DNA of 64,000 nucleotides from Nageia nagi (GCA_050084985.1 JBITNC010000001.1:10354001-10418000), one strand, 5' to 3'. Positions 43,620 through 55,513 are shown, counted from the stretch's first letter. Made by a program: numbers and translations. Notes: generated from the letters alone by a model not told the origin.

Positions 43620-45000
43620 TCTTCAATGGATATCCCATCGACTGACCCTTTCCAACATCCAATGTGATTCTCTGTTGACCTCTTGTTACTCTCAAAGGAG
43701 TTGTTGGTATTTCTTCATTACTCAATTTAGGAATTATTTTAGCTTCATTTCTTTCATTCTCAGTTGAATTCAATCTTCTCTAAGTCTCCTACTATGTTTA
43801 TGGGATTACTTCATATGTCTCATCTACTTCTTCCTCAGGATTGTTTCTTACAATTGAAGTAATCTCATTTTCTACTTCTTCATACTGTTCATCCACTTCT
43901 TATCTTTCAGTAGTATTTTTTAGCTCTACCCTAGCATTCTCGTGTAGAGGATTGGGAATACAGTCCTGATAGTCCCTCTAGTTCATTTGTTGCTACTTGA
44001 GGAGGATTACAGTTCTTCTCAAGATCTTGTTGCTCTTGTACTAAACTTGGCCCTTTATCCTTTCTTGATTGAGGCTATGATTGGGCTCGTATTTTGTTTA
44101 GCTCCACTTAGTTCACATGGTTGCTATCTTTCCTTTGCGAGACCTTTTTGGTTGTTGGGGTTCTCTTCTTGTTTGGGAAATAATTTGACAAATGCCCTCT
44201 CTTCTTGGCTCTCTATTCTCAAATTCAAAAGCTTAAGTCCATATGCCCACTTCTAAAATGAGCTCAATATTATCTGAAAAAGTCCATACATCTACTTCTG
44301 AAATGAGACCAATAGTTTCCAGAAGGTATGCATCCAAATTGATATTCACACACACTCTTCAAAACACCATCCTTGCTCTAAATTTGGTTGCTTTATTAAT
44401 AGTAACAAAGTTACCTATTACATTCACAATACCCATAAAACTAGTGTTGTCAAACTCGCTGAGATGTGCCGAAACTTGCGAGTCTTGAGTGCGAGTCGAC
44501 TAGGGTGATTCTCGCAAACTTGGACTCGTGAGTTTTGGCGATTCCCAATTCCTGACAAAACTCATGAGTTTCGAGGGTTAGACTCGCCGATTATGGCAAA
44601 GGAGTTTGGCAAGTTTCGACAAGTTTTTATGAGTTTGGTGACTTTCGGCAATTTTTGGCGAGTTTGGACCAAAACCAGTTTTCAGTGGAAATATGTTTTT
44701 TTTTTGCATTTTTTTCGTTTTTCCGAGTTTGACTTCTTGAGCCCGAGTCTTGAGGGGGCCTCAGCAAGTCCACGCTGAGTTTGAGTCTGACAACTATGAT
44801 AAAAACATGTTCATGCCAAATTGAAACGGAAAACCTAGAGGCGAAACCAAATCTTTGCAATGTTAATACTGTGTTTTTGGGTCAAAGTCTAGGTCCCATT
44901 TCCGTAGAAAGAGACTTCTTCCAAGCATCCATGGACCCACTCAAAGGTTCTTTTCCAAGGATTCATAGGGACACATTCCCCCCTTCGAACAATTATTCCT
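43620..45000 (-). pseudogene. Antisense LINE ORF1 fragment split by a hAT-like element
   Basis: Minus strand at 44440-44250 reads MGIVNVIGNFVTINKATKFR, then ARMVFWRVCVNINLDAYLLE, the plant LINE ORF1 block before the zinc knuckle. A Lys/Glu-rich tail continues with stops to about 43640. The segment 44799-44880 appears to be the preceding part. The insertion at 44442-44798 interrupts it. Confidence 0.6.
44442..44798. mobile_element. hAT-like MITE, 357 bp
   Basis: Ends are TAGTGTTGTCAAACTC (left) and CATAGTTGTCAGACTC (right, read inwards), similar to the element at 1702-2449. Flanks are CATAAAAC (44434-44441) and ATAAAAAC (44799-44806), consistent with an 8-bp target duplication that has since changed. 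The interior is full of 'gagt/actc' words and has no ORF. Confidence 0.65.
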
Positions 45001-45019
45001 GGTGGCGGGGAACTGTTCC

Positions 45020-45041
45020 TTCCTGATTCCCCCATCAGGAA
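45020..45041. repeat. Short perfect hairpin
   Basis: TTCCTGAT-TCCCCC-ATCAGGAA, in a G/C-rich patch with further 'ggggaac/gttcccc' inverted words. Its role is unknown. Confidence 0.7.
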
Positions 45042-45329
45042 CTCAAGGGGAACGCCCAAGTGTTCCCCGTGGGTTGGATGGTCAGTTGATCGCAAAAGCA
45101 AAAAAAGACACTTTTAACTTAAAAAAAAAGCACAAATATGAATGGGGGTGGAACCTACCATTGTCCTCACCCCCCAAAACCTAATTTCTCTTTATATTTG
45201 CATCCAAACATAATTCATTTTATTTTATTCAGCTGTCAAATGATTTGTAAATCTCTGTAAGCTATGCTATTCAAGAGATCATCAAATACAAATTTCATAA
45301 TTTAACCTTTTATGCCTATTTAATGTATC

Positions 45330-46111
45330 CTTGTGATTAAAACATCAATATTACTGAACAAGATAACGATACCAACAATAATTATATGCTAATCGCATCC
45401 ACAACAGAAAGGCAAGAAGATTTACCTTGGCTCACAAAATGTGGGTTAGTCCAGCTTGTCTGATCTTTGATTAATGTCTTGAGTCACAAGAGAAAAACAA
45501 GTACAATAGTCTTATGAAGATCTATACAGCCTCCATATCAAGTATCTTCTACTATTGACTACCTAATCTCTTCTAGAACCTCTTTACAATCTCCAATGCC
45601 TTCTTCTCATTGGTTTACAACTAGAAAGAAGCACAAAACTGTCTACAACATCAACCATACTCATCCAACTCCCTTTAGAGATGGTTAAGAGTAGTTTATA
45701 GGTAAAATTGACGCCTCTTGGAAGACAAACCATATTTCAAACGACTAGGAAACTACTCAAACCATTTCAACTTCCCTCACAATCGTTTTGTCCTTTCAGC
45801 GTTGGTTGACATGGTTGGATAGCAGAAATGACACAGGTTCTCGATCGGGCAATGGACCGTCTAAAGACCAGTTCATGATTCTTGTCAAGTCAACACACCT
45901 CCAGAACTCCCTTGAATGCATATGACATCGAAATCTTGGCCTCTAATAATCTCATCAAAAGGTCATGCACAAAGCTTAACATTGGTGTTGCTGGTAGCAT
46001 TGATGCTAGGCTACAATTCAATAAATACTACCAAGTCAAAAGCACATTTCAAATTTGAACATGAAGACCCTTGGTAATGATCTTCACTTTAATAATTTGA
46101 GCTAAAAATCA
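45330..46111 (-). mobile_element. Gypsy LTR (3' LTR of the antisense element)
   Basis: 45550-46111 matches 48986-49543 throughout. The inner end is ...AAAATCA at 46111, next to the pol end. The outer boundary near 45330 is uncertain, because the other copy is truncated. About 85% identity is estimated by eye, so the insertion is old. Confidence 0.75.
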
Positions 46112-46119
46112 CGTCTCCC

Positions 46120-48980
46120 AAATGACAAGACTTTTGGTCCCCAAAAGCTTTACTTTTAAAGAAGATGAGGAAATAAATCCCCAACTCTTTTTTTGTCATA
46201 CCATCTGGCTCTGTTAGGCTTATGTCGTTTCAACCCAATCAACCAAATCTCTTATTGTCCCTTTTGGTATGAACCTTCTTTTGAAAAATTATATCTTCTC
46301 CAAGTTCATTCATCGTTGATGGAGAAAGATCTTCAATTGATAGCAAAACTTGACCTTCTGCCTCCTCTTCTTCAATCAACATAGATGGCTCAAACAATTT
46401 CAAGTTATCCACATTCACAATTGAATAAATATTCAAGTTACTACATTCACTCACTTGATCTACAATGTCAAATGGTCCGCACCTTATAGGTTTCAACTTT
46501 TTGGCTGGTCTTTGCAACCTCTCCTTACTAAGATGTAACCAAACTCAGTCTCCCACTTGAAACTTATGGTCAATTCCATGTTTTTCATGTCTCATCTTGT
46601 ACTTGGATTGGCTCATTTTAAGTTACTGTTGAACTTTCAAATGAATTTACCTAGCTTCATCAATAAATCCTTCAACTTGTTCTTCTTCTTCCAAAATTGA
46701 AATGTCTTTATCATTTTGTTGTCCAAATACATAATCAAAAGGTGATGGAGGAAGGTATGCAAAACATATCTCAAATGGAGTTTTACTTGTGGAAGTATGA
46801 TTTGCCCTGTCGTAAGAGTCTTGGATGTAAACAAGATGTTCATCCCAAGTCTGTGCATTTTGCCACAATATCCTCGCAATAACTGAACTACTGTCCTATT
46901 CACCACTTCTGTTTGACCATCAATATGAGGATGAAAATTAGTACTCCTCTTCAATCATGTGTCCATCTTGTTTCACAAACAAGTCCATAATTTGTCCAAA
47001 AACGTGGAATCTCTATCAGAATTAATTGAATTAGGCAAACAGAAATGGACCCATACATGAGAAAAGAAAAGATTTGCAACTTCTTGATAAAAAATAATCT
47101 TCTTGCATGGAATTAAAACACATATTGCTAAATCTATCCACAACTATGAACAAATAATTATGTTCCCTTTTAGACATGGACAAACCTCCAACAAAATCCA
47201 TAGAGATACTTTTCCAATGTCGGTTTGTAACTAGAAGTGGCATATACAAACCCAATTTCCTGTTACTAGGTTTGCTGTTACAACACATTACACATCATCA
47301 CATATATTTTGCAACATAATCTTGCATCTTTGGCCAATGCACATACCTTTTCAAATTTGATACTATCTTTGCCACACCAAAATGACCAACAATCTTAGAA
47401 GTGTGTGCCTCTCTAATCAATTGAACTCTTTCATTTTCAGGAATACAAATTCAATTTATAAAGAAGTCCATCTACGAGATGATAATCATGCATACCTGCA
47501 CAATATGATCTAGATGTTTCTATCAACTTCTTATAAACTTCTCCAAAATCAGAATCTGTCAGGTAAGTGTCTATAGATGCTTCATGAATGGAAGGACAAA
47601 CTTCCATTACTGAAATCAAAGCTATATTACCTTTGCATGTCAACGCTATGGCTATAGGCAATGCTGACACTATAGGAAGCGCTGATGTTCCTGGAATAGG
47701 CAGTGTAGACAACATGTCTACAAGTTTATTTGTAGTGCCCTTATATTTGTTGTTGAGATGAAATTGCTGTAGGAACCCCATCCATCTGAAATGCCTTGTT
47801 TGTTGCAATTTTGTTTGAGTTTGTAAATATTGATGATTAGTATGAATTATAGCTTCCTTACCCATCAAATAATGCTTCTGTATCTTCATTGCTCGTATCT
47901 TCATTATAGCTTCCTTGTGATATGTTGGATAGTTCAAAGCTGCTCCACTAAAGTTTTCAGAATGATAACAAATTGGCTTCCTTCCTTGCATCAAAACAAC
48001 TACCATGGCATACTCATTAGCATCAATTTTGATCTCAAAAGGCTGCTGTAAGTTTGGGAGTGCTAAAATAGTTGCATTGCTGGTCTTTTGCTTCAGCAAA
48101 TCAAATGCACTTTGTAGCTCTTTTCTGCATTGAAAATTCTACCTTTTACCTGTAACATCATGTAAAGGTGAAACAAAATTGGATAAATCAACAATAAATT
48201 TTCACAAATACCGAACATCACCTAGAAAACTTCTAGTTTCGGTAACATTGGTTGGTCTTTGCCATTCCACAATTGCTTTAACCTTTTTAGGATCTATTCT
48301 AAGATGTCCACCACCAACAATATGGCCTAGATACACCAATTTTTGCTTACCAAACTTACACTTACTCATTTTGATGAGCAACTTCTCCTTTTGTAGAGTT
48401 TGAAGCATTTGCCTAATATGCACCAAATGATCTTCCCATGTTAGACTATAGATAAGTATATCGTCAAGACAAACAACAAATGAATCAATAAAGGGCCCAA
48501 GAACATCATTCGATACCGTCATGAATGTGGTTGGTGCATTACACAAACCAAAAGGTAAAACAAACCTTGTCTTGTCTTGAAGGCTGTCTTCCAAATGTTC
48601 TCTTCTTTGATTCTCACTTGATGATAACAACTCCTTAAGTCTAACTTATTGAAATACTTTGCCCCTTGCAACTGATCCAACAGATCATCTATCTGAGGCA
48701 AGGGATGATGATTTTTGATAGTAATTTTGTTTAATGCCCAATAATCATTATACATTCTGGATGACCCATCCTTCTTTGGAACTAGAATAATAGGTAATCC
48801 ATAGGGAGATGTGCTTGGTCTAATCACACCTTGATCCACAAGTTCTTGAACTTGCATTTTAATCTCGTCATACTCCAAAATTGATTGACGATAGAAACCA
48901 ATGTTTAGTAGAGTTGCATTAGGTAACAATTGAATTTCATGTTGAATATTCCGATTAGGTGGCAATCCCTTTGGTTCAAC
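46120..48980 (-). pseudogene. Antisense Ty3/gypsy pol (RT-RNase H-integrase), decayed
   Basis: On the minus strand, RT starts about 48965 with ELVDQGVIRPSTSPYGLPII and RMYNDYWALNKITIKNHHPL, then MPFGLCNAPTTF and VVCLDDILIYS (about 48475); LDD stands in for YxDD. RNase H: PFEIKIDANEYAMVVVLMQG (about 48030), with the first Asp present, then QTQTKLQQTRHFRWMGFLQQ. The integrase zinc-finger and core are fragmentary (MDFVGGLSMSKREHNYLFIV, about 47200; RSTNFHPHIDGQTEVVNRTV, about 46940). The C-terminal domain RPAKKLKPIRCGPFDIVDQV ends near 46200. Several frame changes. Gag and protease are absent between RT and the right LTR. Confidence 0.85.
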
Positions 48981-48985
48981 AAATT

Positions 48986-49543
48986 ATTGACTTCCTAATC
49001 TCTTTTATAACCTCTTTAAAGACTCCAATGGCTTCTTCTCATAGTTTCACAACTGGAAAGAACCACAAAATTGTCTACAACATCAAGCAAAACCATCCAA
49101 CCCCCTCTAGAGATGGCTAGGAGTAGTTTATAGGTAAAACTGTTGCCTACTGGAAGACAACCAATTTTCCTAGCTTCCCAAATAACTAGGAAACAACTCA
49201 AACCACTTCAATTTTCCGTCACATCTATTTTGTCCTTTTAGTGTTGACATTGGTTGACATGGTCGAGTAGCCCGAAAAATACACATTCCCGTTTGGGCAT
49301 CAAGTCAACACACCTCCAAAACTCCCTTGAATGCATATGACATCAAAAATCCTGACCTCTAACAATCTCATCAAAAGATTATGCATGAAGCTTAACGTTG
49401 GCGTTGCTAGCAACATTTGCATTGATGGTAGCGTTGACACTAGGTTACAATGCACTAACACTACAAGTCAAAAGCACACCTCGAATTCAAACATGAAGAC
49501 CTTTGGTAACAATCTCCACTTTAAGCATATGAGCTTCAAAACA
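48986..49543 (-). mobile_element. Gypsy LTR (5' LTR of the antisense element, truncated)
   Basis: Matches the LTR at 45.3-46.1 kb from 'tgacttcctaatctctt' to its outer end at 49543 (...AAAACA). The inner ~200 bases, primer-binding site, gag and protease are missing: the LTR meets RT sequence directly near 48980. Confidence 0.75.
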
Positions 49544-49979
49544 TGTGAAGAGAATGATGGCAGTGGAGAGGAGAAAGTCATAGTTTTGATTTTGGCATTT
49601 TGTGCTAGCTTGATCTATTATCTATCATTATGACACTATGTACTAGATTGATCTATGCTCATAATTAATTTTGATATTTTGATTCATACTTGATGAATGA
49701 TGATTGATGTCTAATTTGAATTTTCAATTCCAAATTTTGTATACATGATTGAATTGATAAATATTAAAGAATAATGAATTTGAAACTATGAAATATAAAA
49801 AATTATGGGAATTTTTATTAGTATTATACTTGTCATACCCCTGTTTCGGAATACCCGTTCTCCCGCTTCCTCGTTTTTCAGCCTTGTGGAACCTTAATGC
49901 TTTCCATATCACCTTTCATCGTAAGTTTAATCATGTAGAATCCGTTTGGAAGGGAAACTAATTCCATTCCTCCTGTTGG

Positions 49980-50245
49980 CTTCTATTTCAGAGAATCCCA
50001 TCTTTCGATTGTATCTGTATCAGGACGTGATACATGAAATTTCCCACCAAGTTGAAGGCTCATGAAAGAAGTAATTTCCTGGGGAATAACTAAAGAACCT
50101 TCCTCAACTCGAAGGTTAAGATGACTAAACACCAATTGGGATCTAATCTCTGTTACCACTTGTGCCCACAAAGGTTTACTTGCCCCCTTGCCTCCTTTTG
50201 TGCCCCTTTTGTTTAGCAGTTTGTGAATCATGTCATTAAGTTATC
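49980..50245 (-). pseudogene. Possible LINE ORF1 N-terminal fragment
   Basis: An open minus-strand frame reads KPLWAQVVTEIRSQLVFSHL, then VEEGSLVIPQEITS. This resembles the poorly conserved N-terminus of plant LINE ORF1 (a W-A-x-V-V segment followed by V-x-I-P). No further ORF1 follows. The assignment is tentative. Confidence 0.35.
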
Positions 50246-50454
50246 CATCCTTTGTCTCTTCTCCTGCATCCTGCACCCTTTGGCACTTCATCCTGCACCC
50301 TTTGGCAGTTCATCCATGACCCTTGTGAACCATCATCACCTGAGCTCGATCCTATGCATCCATTGCCTGCTTGCACACCTGTTCCCATTCCTCCTATTTC
50401 AAAGCGAGTCATTTCCTTTGGATAAGTGCATTTTATTGCCTTTGTGAGTCACAC

Positions 50455-51125
50455 CACACCTCTTATTTATATTATATTTTAGTGAAAGGATGTATCCCTA
50501 TGAAAATTTATAACTATATGATTTATACTTAAGCTAAACTGTAATTAATTACTCTTAGGTTTGCAAATCCAAATTCTATCAACTCCAAAATTCATGTATT
50601 ACATCAATACAACATTGATAAATAGAGGTAAAAGTGGCTTATCACTTCACCTTCCTCAAGAGACTTTTTAACTGCCTAAAGACTCGACAACTTCATGTTA
50701 CTGTGACCTTTGGAATTCCTCCAACACACAAATCCGAAAATACATAAATATAAAATACTTTCTCACACCTACTCACTTATAACACCTAAATCTAATTATG
50801 TACATTGAACCTTAATCCCTAAGGATTAGGTTTCCAACATCCCCCCTTAATCCGAAAGGGATTATGAAAGAAATAAAAAGATGTGCCTCAAGGTGTGTAG
50901 AACATTCTTCAGAAAAGTTCAGTCAATTACACATAACTTTCACAAATAGCTTCTACTTCAAACCAGAATAGCTTTTTCTTGAGCTTCTTCACAATCCAAG
51001 AATGAAACAGCCACTCTAGTCCATGAGAAAGAGGCAAATCTGCAACTTGGGTTGAGATGGCATTGGTATCAGAACACTAGCCATATAACACCTACACACT
51101 TATAACACCTAAATCTATTTATATC
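50455..51125. other. Non-coding, contains a 33-bp direct repeat and a PBS-like word
   Basis: 'cacttataacacctaaatct' occurs near 50772 and near 51095, each preceded by 'cacctac(t/a)ca'. TTGGTATCAGAACAC at about 51063 resembles an initiator tRNA-Met primer-binding site. Probably LTR-derived, with unclear polarity. Confidence 0.4.
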
Positions 51126-51129
51126 CTCA

Positions 51130-52240
51130 AAGCTGGAAATCATTTGAAAATATCTATTGGCTTCCAAGTAGCATTTTCTTTTGATAAATCCTTCCATTTG
51201 ATCAGTAGTTCCTTTATGTGCCTATTTTGCAGGTTGTCCTCCCTATGTAGTAGTACTACATCAAGTCCAAGATTAGTTTCTCGTACCTCCTTTACTTTGG
51301 GAACTCTCTCTAGGACTTCATGTTTTGGCCAAGCATTGGTTTAAGACAACAAACAAAGAATCTCGAAGCTAATCTTTTATTAGCCTTTGTCTTTGCTGAG
51401 GATTGTTTAAATGCGTTTCAAAAGTACTCAATCCCCTACTTCAAAACTCGTATTTGATCGATGTTGATCTGCCTATTGATTCTTCATGTTTTATGCTTCA
51501 TCTAGATTCTCAAGTAATTTGAGTACATTTTTTACCTTTGCAAAACTTGTTTTATAGTTAATCAGAAATGGGGGCTTTTGTCCATAAAGTGCTTCAATAG
51601 GAGACATCCTTGTGGAACCAGGAGACATCCTTGTGGAACCAGGTTATGATGTATTGTAACACCATTCAGCTTTTTCAATTCCTAATCCATAGGTATTGTT
51701 TCTCTGAAGCAAAGCAATGAAAATAAGTACCTAAGCATATCTTTACAATTTCAGTTTGCCTATACATTTGCGGGTGATAGGTGAAGCTCATATTAAGTCT
51801 TAAGCTAGAGTTCCAAAAGTTACTAGTGAATGTTGTGTCACCTTCACACATAATCATCTTAGGCATTCTATGGAGCTTAACGATTTGATCAAAAATACTT
51901 TTGCCAGTTTAGTTGCTATATATGGATGTTGTAGGCACAAAATGGCCATTTATTAGAGAACTTATCACTACTAAAATAATTGATCTGTTCTTGCAATATT
52001 TACTTGTAATGGGGAAGGGTTGAAGAAGTCCTGTTGCCTTAATCTGTTCATCTTTGTTCCTTTGACAAATCTTATATTTTGCCACATACATCTAGATATC
52101 TTCTTCAATCCTCTTCCAAAAGAATGTTCAATTCATTTTGGTATGTTTAGTAGAATTTCAAGTGACACGATAATAGTGATGCATAAAAGTCATGCAATAT
52201 TTTCTCCTTCAAGCAGGAATGTCTTGTGAAAAAAAAAACT
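51130..52240 (-). pseudogene. Antisense chromovirus (gypsy) integrase and chromodomain
   Basis: Minus strand, from 52240: KMNxTFFWKRIEEDI..YVAKYKICQRNKDEQIKATG (zinc-finger end), then GHFVPTTSIYSN, MPKMIMCEGDTTFTSNFWNS and LNMSFTYHPQMYRQTEIVKI (51866-51745, integrase core). After fragments comes a chromodomain, NRHIKELLIKWKDLSKENAT, then WKPIDIFK (51210-51144). The chromodomain places the parent among chromoviruses. Shifts and stops are present. A 21-bp tandem duplication lies at 51601-51642. Confidence 0.85.
51601..51642. repeat. 21-bp exact tandem duplication
   Basis: gagacatccttgtggaacca plus g, twice in a row, inside the integrase remnant. It repeats seven codons, so the frame is kept. 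Confidence 0.95.
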
Positions 52241-52507
52241 CTTATCTTTGTCATTGGTAATACCTGTTGGAACTTGAGCTCAATCGAAGACTATTTGTAG
52301 TTGAAGATCAACTAGACTTCTAAAATAGATCAATCAACTTTGAGAAGGCATAACTTTTTGTAGAGACATCCAATTGAGCAGATTCTTTTGCATTGGATAG
52401 TGTTCGAAGATACCTTTCCAATGAGTATACACATGCTTAATTTTGTTGAAGGTTTAACCATCATATTGTACATTTTTTGACAAGCTGTCTAGTCTACATC
52501 ATCTCGC

Positions 52508-52624
52508 CCCAGGCGCAATGCACTTCAGAACTTCATCCCAGGCACAGTGCTCCTCACTCTAGACGCAGTGTGCTCTAAGACTAAGCGTAGTGTGCTTTAA
52601 GATCAGGCACAATGCGCCTACAAG
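52508..52624. repeat. Minisatellite-like array, five ~24-bp units
   Basis: Units begin near 52508, 52537, 52561, 52583 and 52604 with the form (cc)aggcrcartgygct-y-aga. Their CG and TGCG words are unusually GC-rich for this region. Confidence 0.7.
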
Positions 52625-53285
52625 CAAAGCCTTATGGGCTATTTTTAGCATGTGCGGGATGTCATTTTTTCATCTTCCAGTTTAGAATTGATGTTTCTAT
52701 TTTGGGTGTTAGTTTCGCCTAGTTGTTGTTGAGCATGATAGGGTATAATCAGAACTTCTAGTTCGCTTTATGGATTGATTTGCAACAAGTTGTGATCATG
52801 CTACTTGAGTTTATATTTAGCACAATCTATTTTTGGGTTTGTGATTTTGTTTTTCTAATCAATGAAAGTAGATTACTTTTCAATACCTCACTTCCATGGA
52901 TAACCTTGATCCTCTACTTGACTATTATTCAATTATTTAAGATTTGTATTCATTTCATCTTTTACTTGTTCACACATGGATGGAGGATAATAGATTGCAT
53001 GAAGTGCCATTGTTCCCTCATATTTTTTGAAAAGTACACAACAACCACATTTTCCTTCCCTTTCTTATAGATCATTTTGAAGTCTTATACCAACAATTCT
53101 GTTACCAACTTATATTGCTTAGGATATGAAAGGTGTTTCTCCAAAAAACTATTTGGTACTATTATGATTTATTTTGATGATAAAGTGTCTACCCATTAAA
53201 TAAGGTTGCCACTTCACAATTGCATGTAAAACTGCCATCATTGATGAATTTGAAGTCACCATACCCCAAGAATGGTGAACAAGGC
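52625..53285. other. No gene recognised
   Basis: The plus strand has an open but low-complexity, hydrophobic frame (52780-53070) that looks non-coding. Probably internal or leader DNA of the antisense copia element to the right. Confidence 0.3.
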
Positions 53286-53291
53286 ACAAAG

Positions 53292-53457
53292 GCTCTAATA
53301 CCAAATCAAGTATTTGAAGGTTTTACAATCTCCAGTTGACAAACACTAGCCCAATGCTCTAATACCAAGTAGAGAATTTGGACCAAACAGGCTCAAGACA
53401 AGAGCGCTGAATTCAAATGATGATTTTGGAGACTCAAGGCTCCAAGCTCTAATACCA
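53292..53457 (-). repeat. Three copies of an initiator-tRNA primer-binding site
   Basis: GCTCTAATACCA (the reverse of TGGTATTAGAGC) occurs at 53292-53303, 53356-53367 and 53446-53457. The copy at 53446 lies next to the antisense LTR and is the likely functional site. The other two lie within a duplicated leader, sharing 'aag-gctctaatacca' context. Confidence 0.7.
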
Positions 53458-53469
53458 TAAATTTGGTCG

Positions 53470-54485
53470 GGGTTGCAGTAGAATTTGATGTGTAAGGATT
53501 GGTTGGATCTCTAGGAAAAGCAAAACACAGAAGGAACTGAAAGTGCCGGAGACAGAGTTTCGTAGAAGTCCAAATAACAGTGCAATTTGGAAATGTCGGA
53601 GACAGAGTTTCGTAGAAGTCCAAAAAACAGTGCAGGTTGGAAATGCCGGAGTTTCGACAGATTGTGGTCAACAAGATTTCGTTGGGACTCTGGGAAAATC
53701 AATAGTATGGAATCTGCAATCTGAAGGGTGAGGGCGGAAAAAGTTTGGAACCTGAAACTAATACGATTTCTAACAAAACCTAGCACTATGACCCATCAAA
53801 ACAAACAACAAAAAATGCTCTATCTAATGGTGAAGGTCCAAAATACTTTCAAGACAGACGAAAGGGTCGAAAAGTGAGATAGAAGCAAACAAACTTCTTA
53901 AGATTCACTAAGCAAGATTGCAGTATTTTTGGATTTCAGAGTGTGTTCCATCAATAATGATGGCAAAGAGCATATGGTTGGAAAGTTATATCAACCAACA
54001 ATCCAACCAAGAAGGAAACACACAAAATGGAGATCTAGTCAGAAAGATCTAATTCCTGAAGCAAACTGAGTCAAACAAAGGCAGTTTGACAAATTATAAA
54101 ATAACAAAACTATTTGTTCAAATATGGGAATACAGACGAGTACCCACGAAGTAAAATGACCTTAAATAAGTAAATATCACCTTGGATTAGAGATGAAAGA
54201 TTTGCAAGTGTTTCTCACACATACAAGCTTTGAAATGAGTAATCACGCCACACAACCACAAGGTATTTGTAGAGCAAAAGAATGCTTTATATTCTAGAGC
54301 CACAAAATGGCAGCATAACATTACAGTAATAAGCATTAGAAAGAAAGGGAAACAATGTCCCTATTTATACAAGAAGACATTGGAGTGTAGAATGCTCCAC
54401 GTGAACTCACAGATTGTAGATCCGCACAACAACATAAATAAAGCGCTCACAAAAATCAAGGGAGGTAGTGTATATCTATACATAA
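53470..54485 (-). mobile_element. Antisense copia-type LTR
   Basis: On the minus strand, GTATAAATAGGG (about 54372-54361) is followed ~45 bases later by the block TGTAATGTTATGCTGCC (54325-54304 region), shared with the LTR at 16.59 kb. The LTR ends next to a tRNA-iMet-type primer-binding site at 53446. A 50-bp tandem repeat lies in its U5. No antisense gag was recognised to the left, so the internal region is deleted or very degraded. Confidence 0.65.
53541..53660. repeat. 50-bp tandem repeat, ~2.3 copies
   Basis: Units start at 53541, 53591 and (partial) 53641: aartgycggagacagagttt, then cgtagaagtccaaa. The first two copies differ at about five sites. Confidence 0.9.
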
Positions 54486-54489
54486 TAAA

Positions 54490-55513
54490 TTTTTTAATAA
54501 AGCCCCGGTGTACTTTACTTTCAATCATGAGTTCATTTTAAGATCCCCGAGAGTTTTTTTGAAGCAAATAAAGCATGCTGGAGCGAAATGATGACATCAC
54601 GGAAGAAAGGATAGTCACAGTTTTGGTAAAGACCGGGTTCCGGAGGAGGTGAGGTCAGCAAGAGATAATTGAAGAGCCGGAGTCTGTAAATTAAGTGTTC
54701 CGGAAGTAAAGTGTTCCAGAATAAAATGATGACGTCACGGAGGAAAAGATAGTCACATTTTTGGCAAGAAATAGATCCTAGAGGAGGTGATACCTGCGAA
54801 AGGCGGAATCTTAGTTTTGAGAAGACATTACCTTCCATGACCTTCTCAGTTTTGTAACATTCGGACAAGTGGCATATATAGATGATGATAGTTAGAAGTG
54901 GCCAGAATCTTGAGGCCGCTTTTTGTAACCGTTCTGTTTTCATTTTCTTTTAACTGTTATTTTTTCAGTATAAGTGTATGAAAATAAAGTGAAGAGGGGT
55001 CGGAAGCCCTAGTTTTGCTTTTTACATTTGTTCTCTAAGATCGGCAGTTTTTATCAGTAATATGATATCATCTTGACCTTTCTTGTCTAGCACTTGTAAT
55101 TGTTATTCTTAATTAGGTTACATTGTGGCAACTTGTCATGTTTCCTGGATGATAATTACGAGCTGTTAGCATAACTGTGTCTGCATACATGGTAGAGTAA
55201 AGCTGGGAAACTACTAGAGAGTGAGAGCTTGTACTGTAGCTGCTACACTAGATTCAGGCCAAGGTTTCACACCCTGTGAAAGCCCGCGCTGAACTAGTGA
55301 TTCACCTTTACTTTCTCTCTTGTTACCCTAAGCCCTTTGCGTAAATTCTTCGCACTCTACTCCTTTTATTTTCTTTCTTGTTACTTCTCTTATACCCAAT
55401 AGATAAGGAACCGGCCTTCTCCGAAGATCAGATTGTCACCATAGTCTGTTCTTGATTTACTTTGGTTGAGATTGTTCATGGCGCATATATTACACAATCC
55501 TAATCAACAGTAT
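54490..55513 (+). mobile_element. 5' LTR of the sense Tat-like gypsy
   Basis: This lies directly upstream of the PBS at 55521. A TATA-like GCATATATAGATG is at about 54872. The upstream half has a ~138-bp duplication with bZIP-type palindromes, and the downstream half is a long leader rich in C/T. The 3' LTR is not in the window, so both boundaries are estimates. Confidence 0.6.
54560..54840 (+). repeat. ~138-bp duplication carrying TGACATCA/TGACGTCA
   Basis: 'aaatgatgac(a/g)tcacgga' occurs at 54586 and 54724, followed in both by 'gatagtcaca-tttttgg-aag' and 'gaggaggtga'. TGACGTCA (54730-54737) is a perfect CRE/bZIP palindrome. The repeated segment lies upstream of the LTR's TATA box, where an enhancer would be expected. 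Confidence 0.75.

Noticed and set aside
45020-45041. Short hairpin as a terminator
   Set aside because: Plant nuclear context, no adjacent gene on either side; likely part of a small repeat.
51060-51080. TTGGTATCAGAACAC as proof of a sense copia element
   Set aside because: No gag follows; the next 1.1 kb is antisense chromovirus integrase. It may be coincidental or a relic.
52780-53070. Hydrophobic 96-codon sense ORF as a membrane protein
   Set aside because: Composition follows the T-rich base content; no start context or homology signal.
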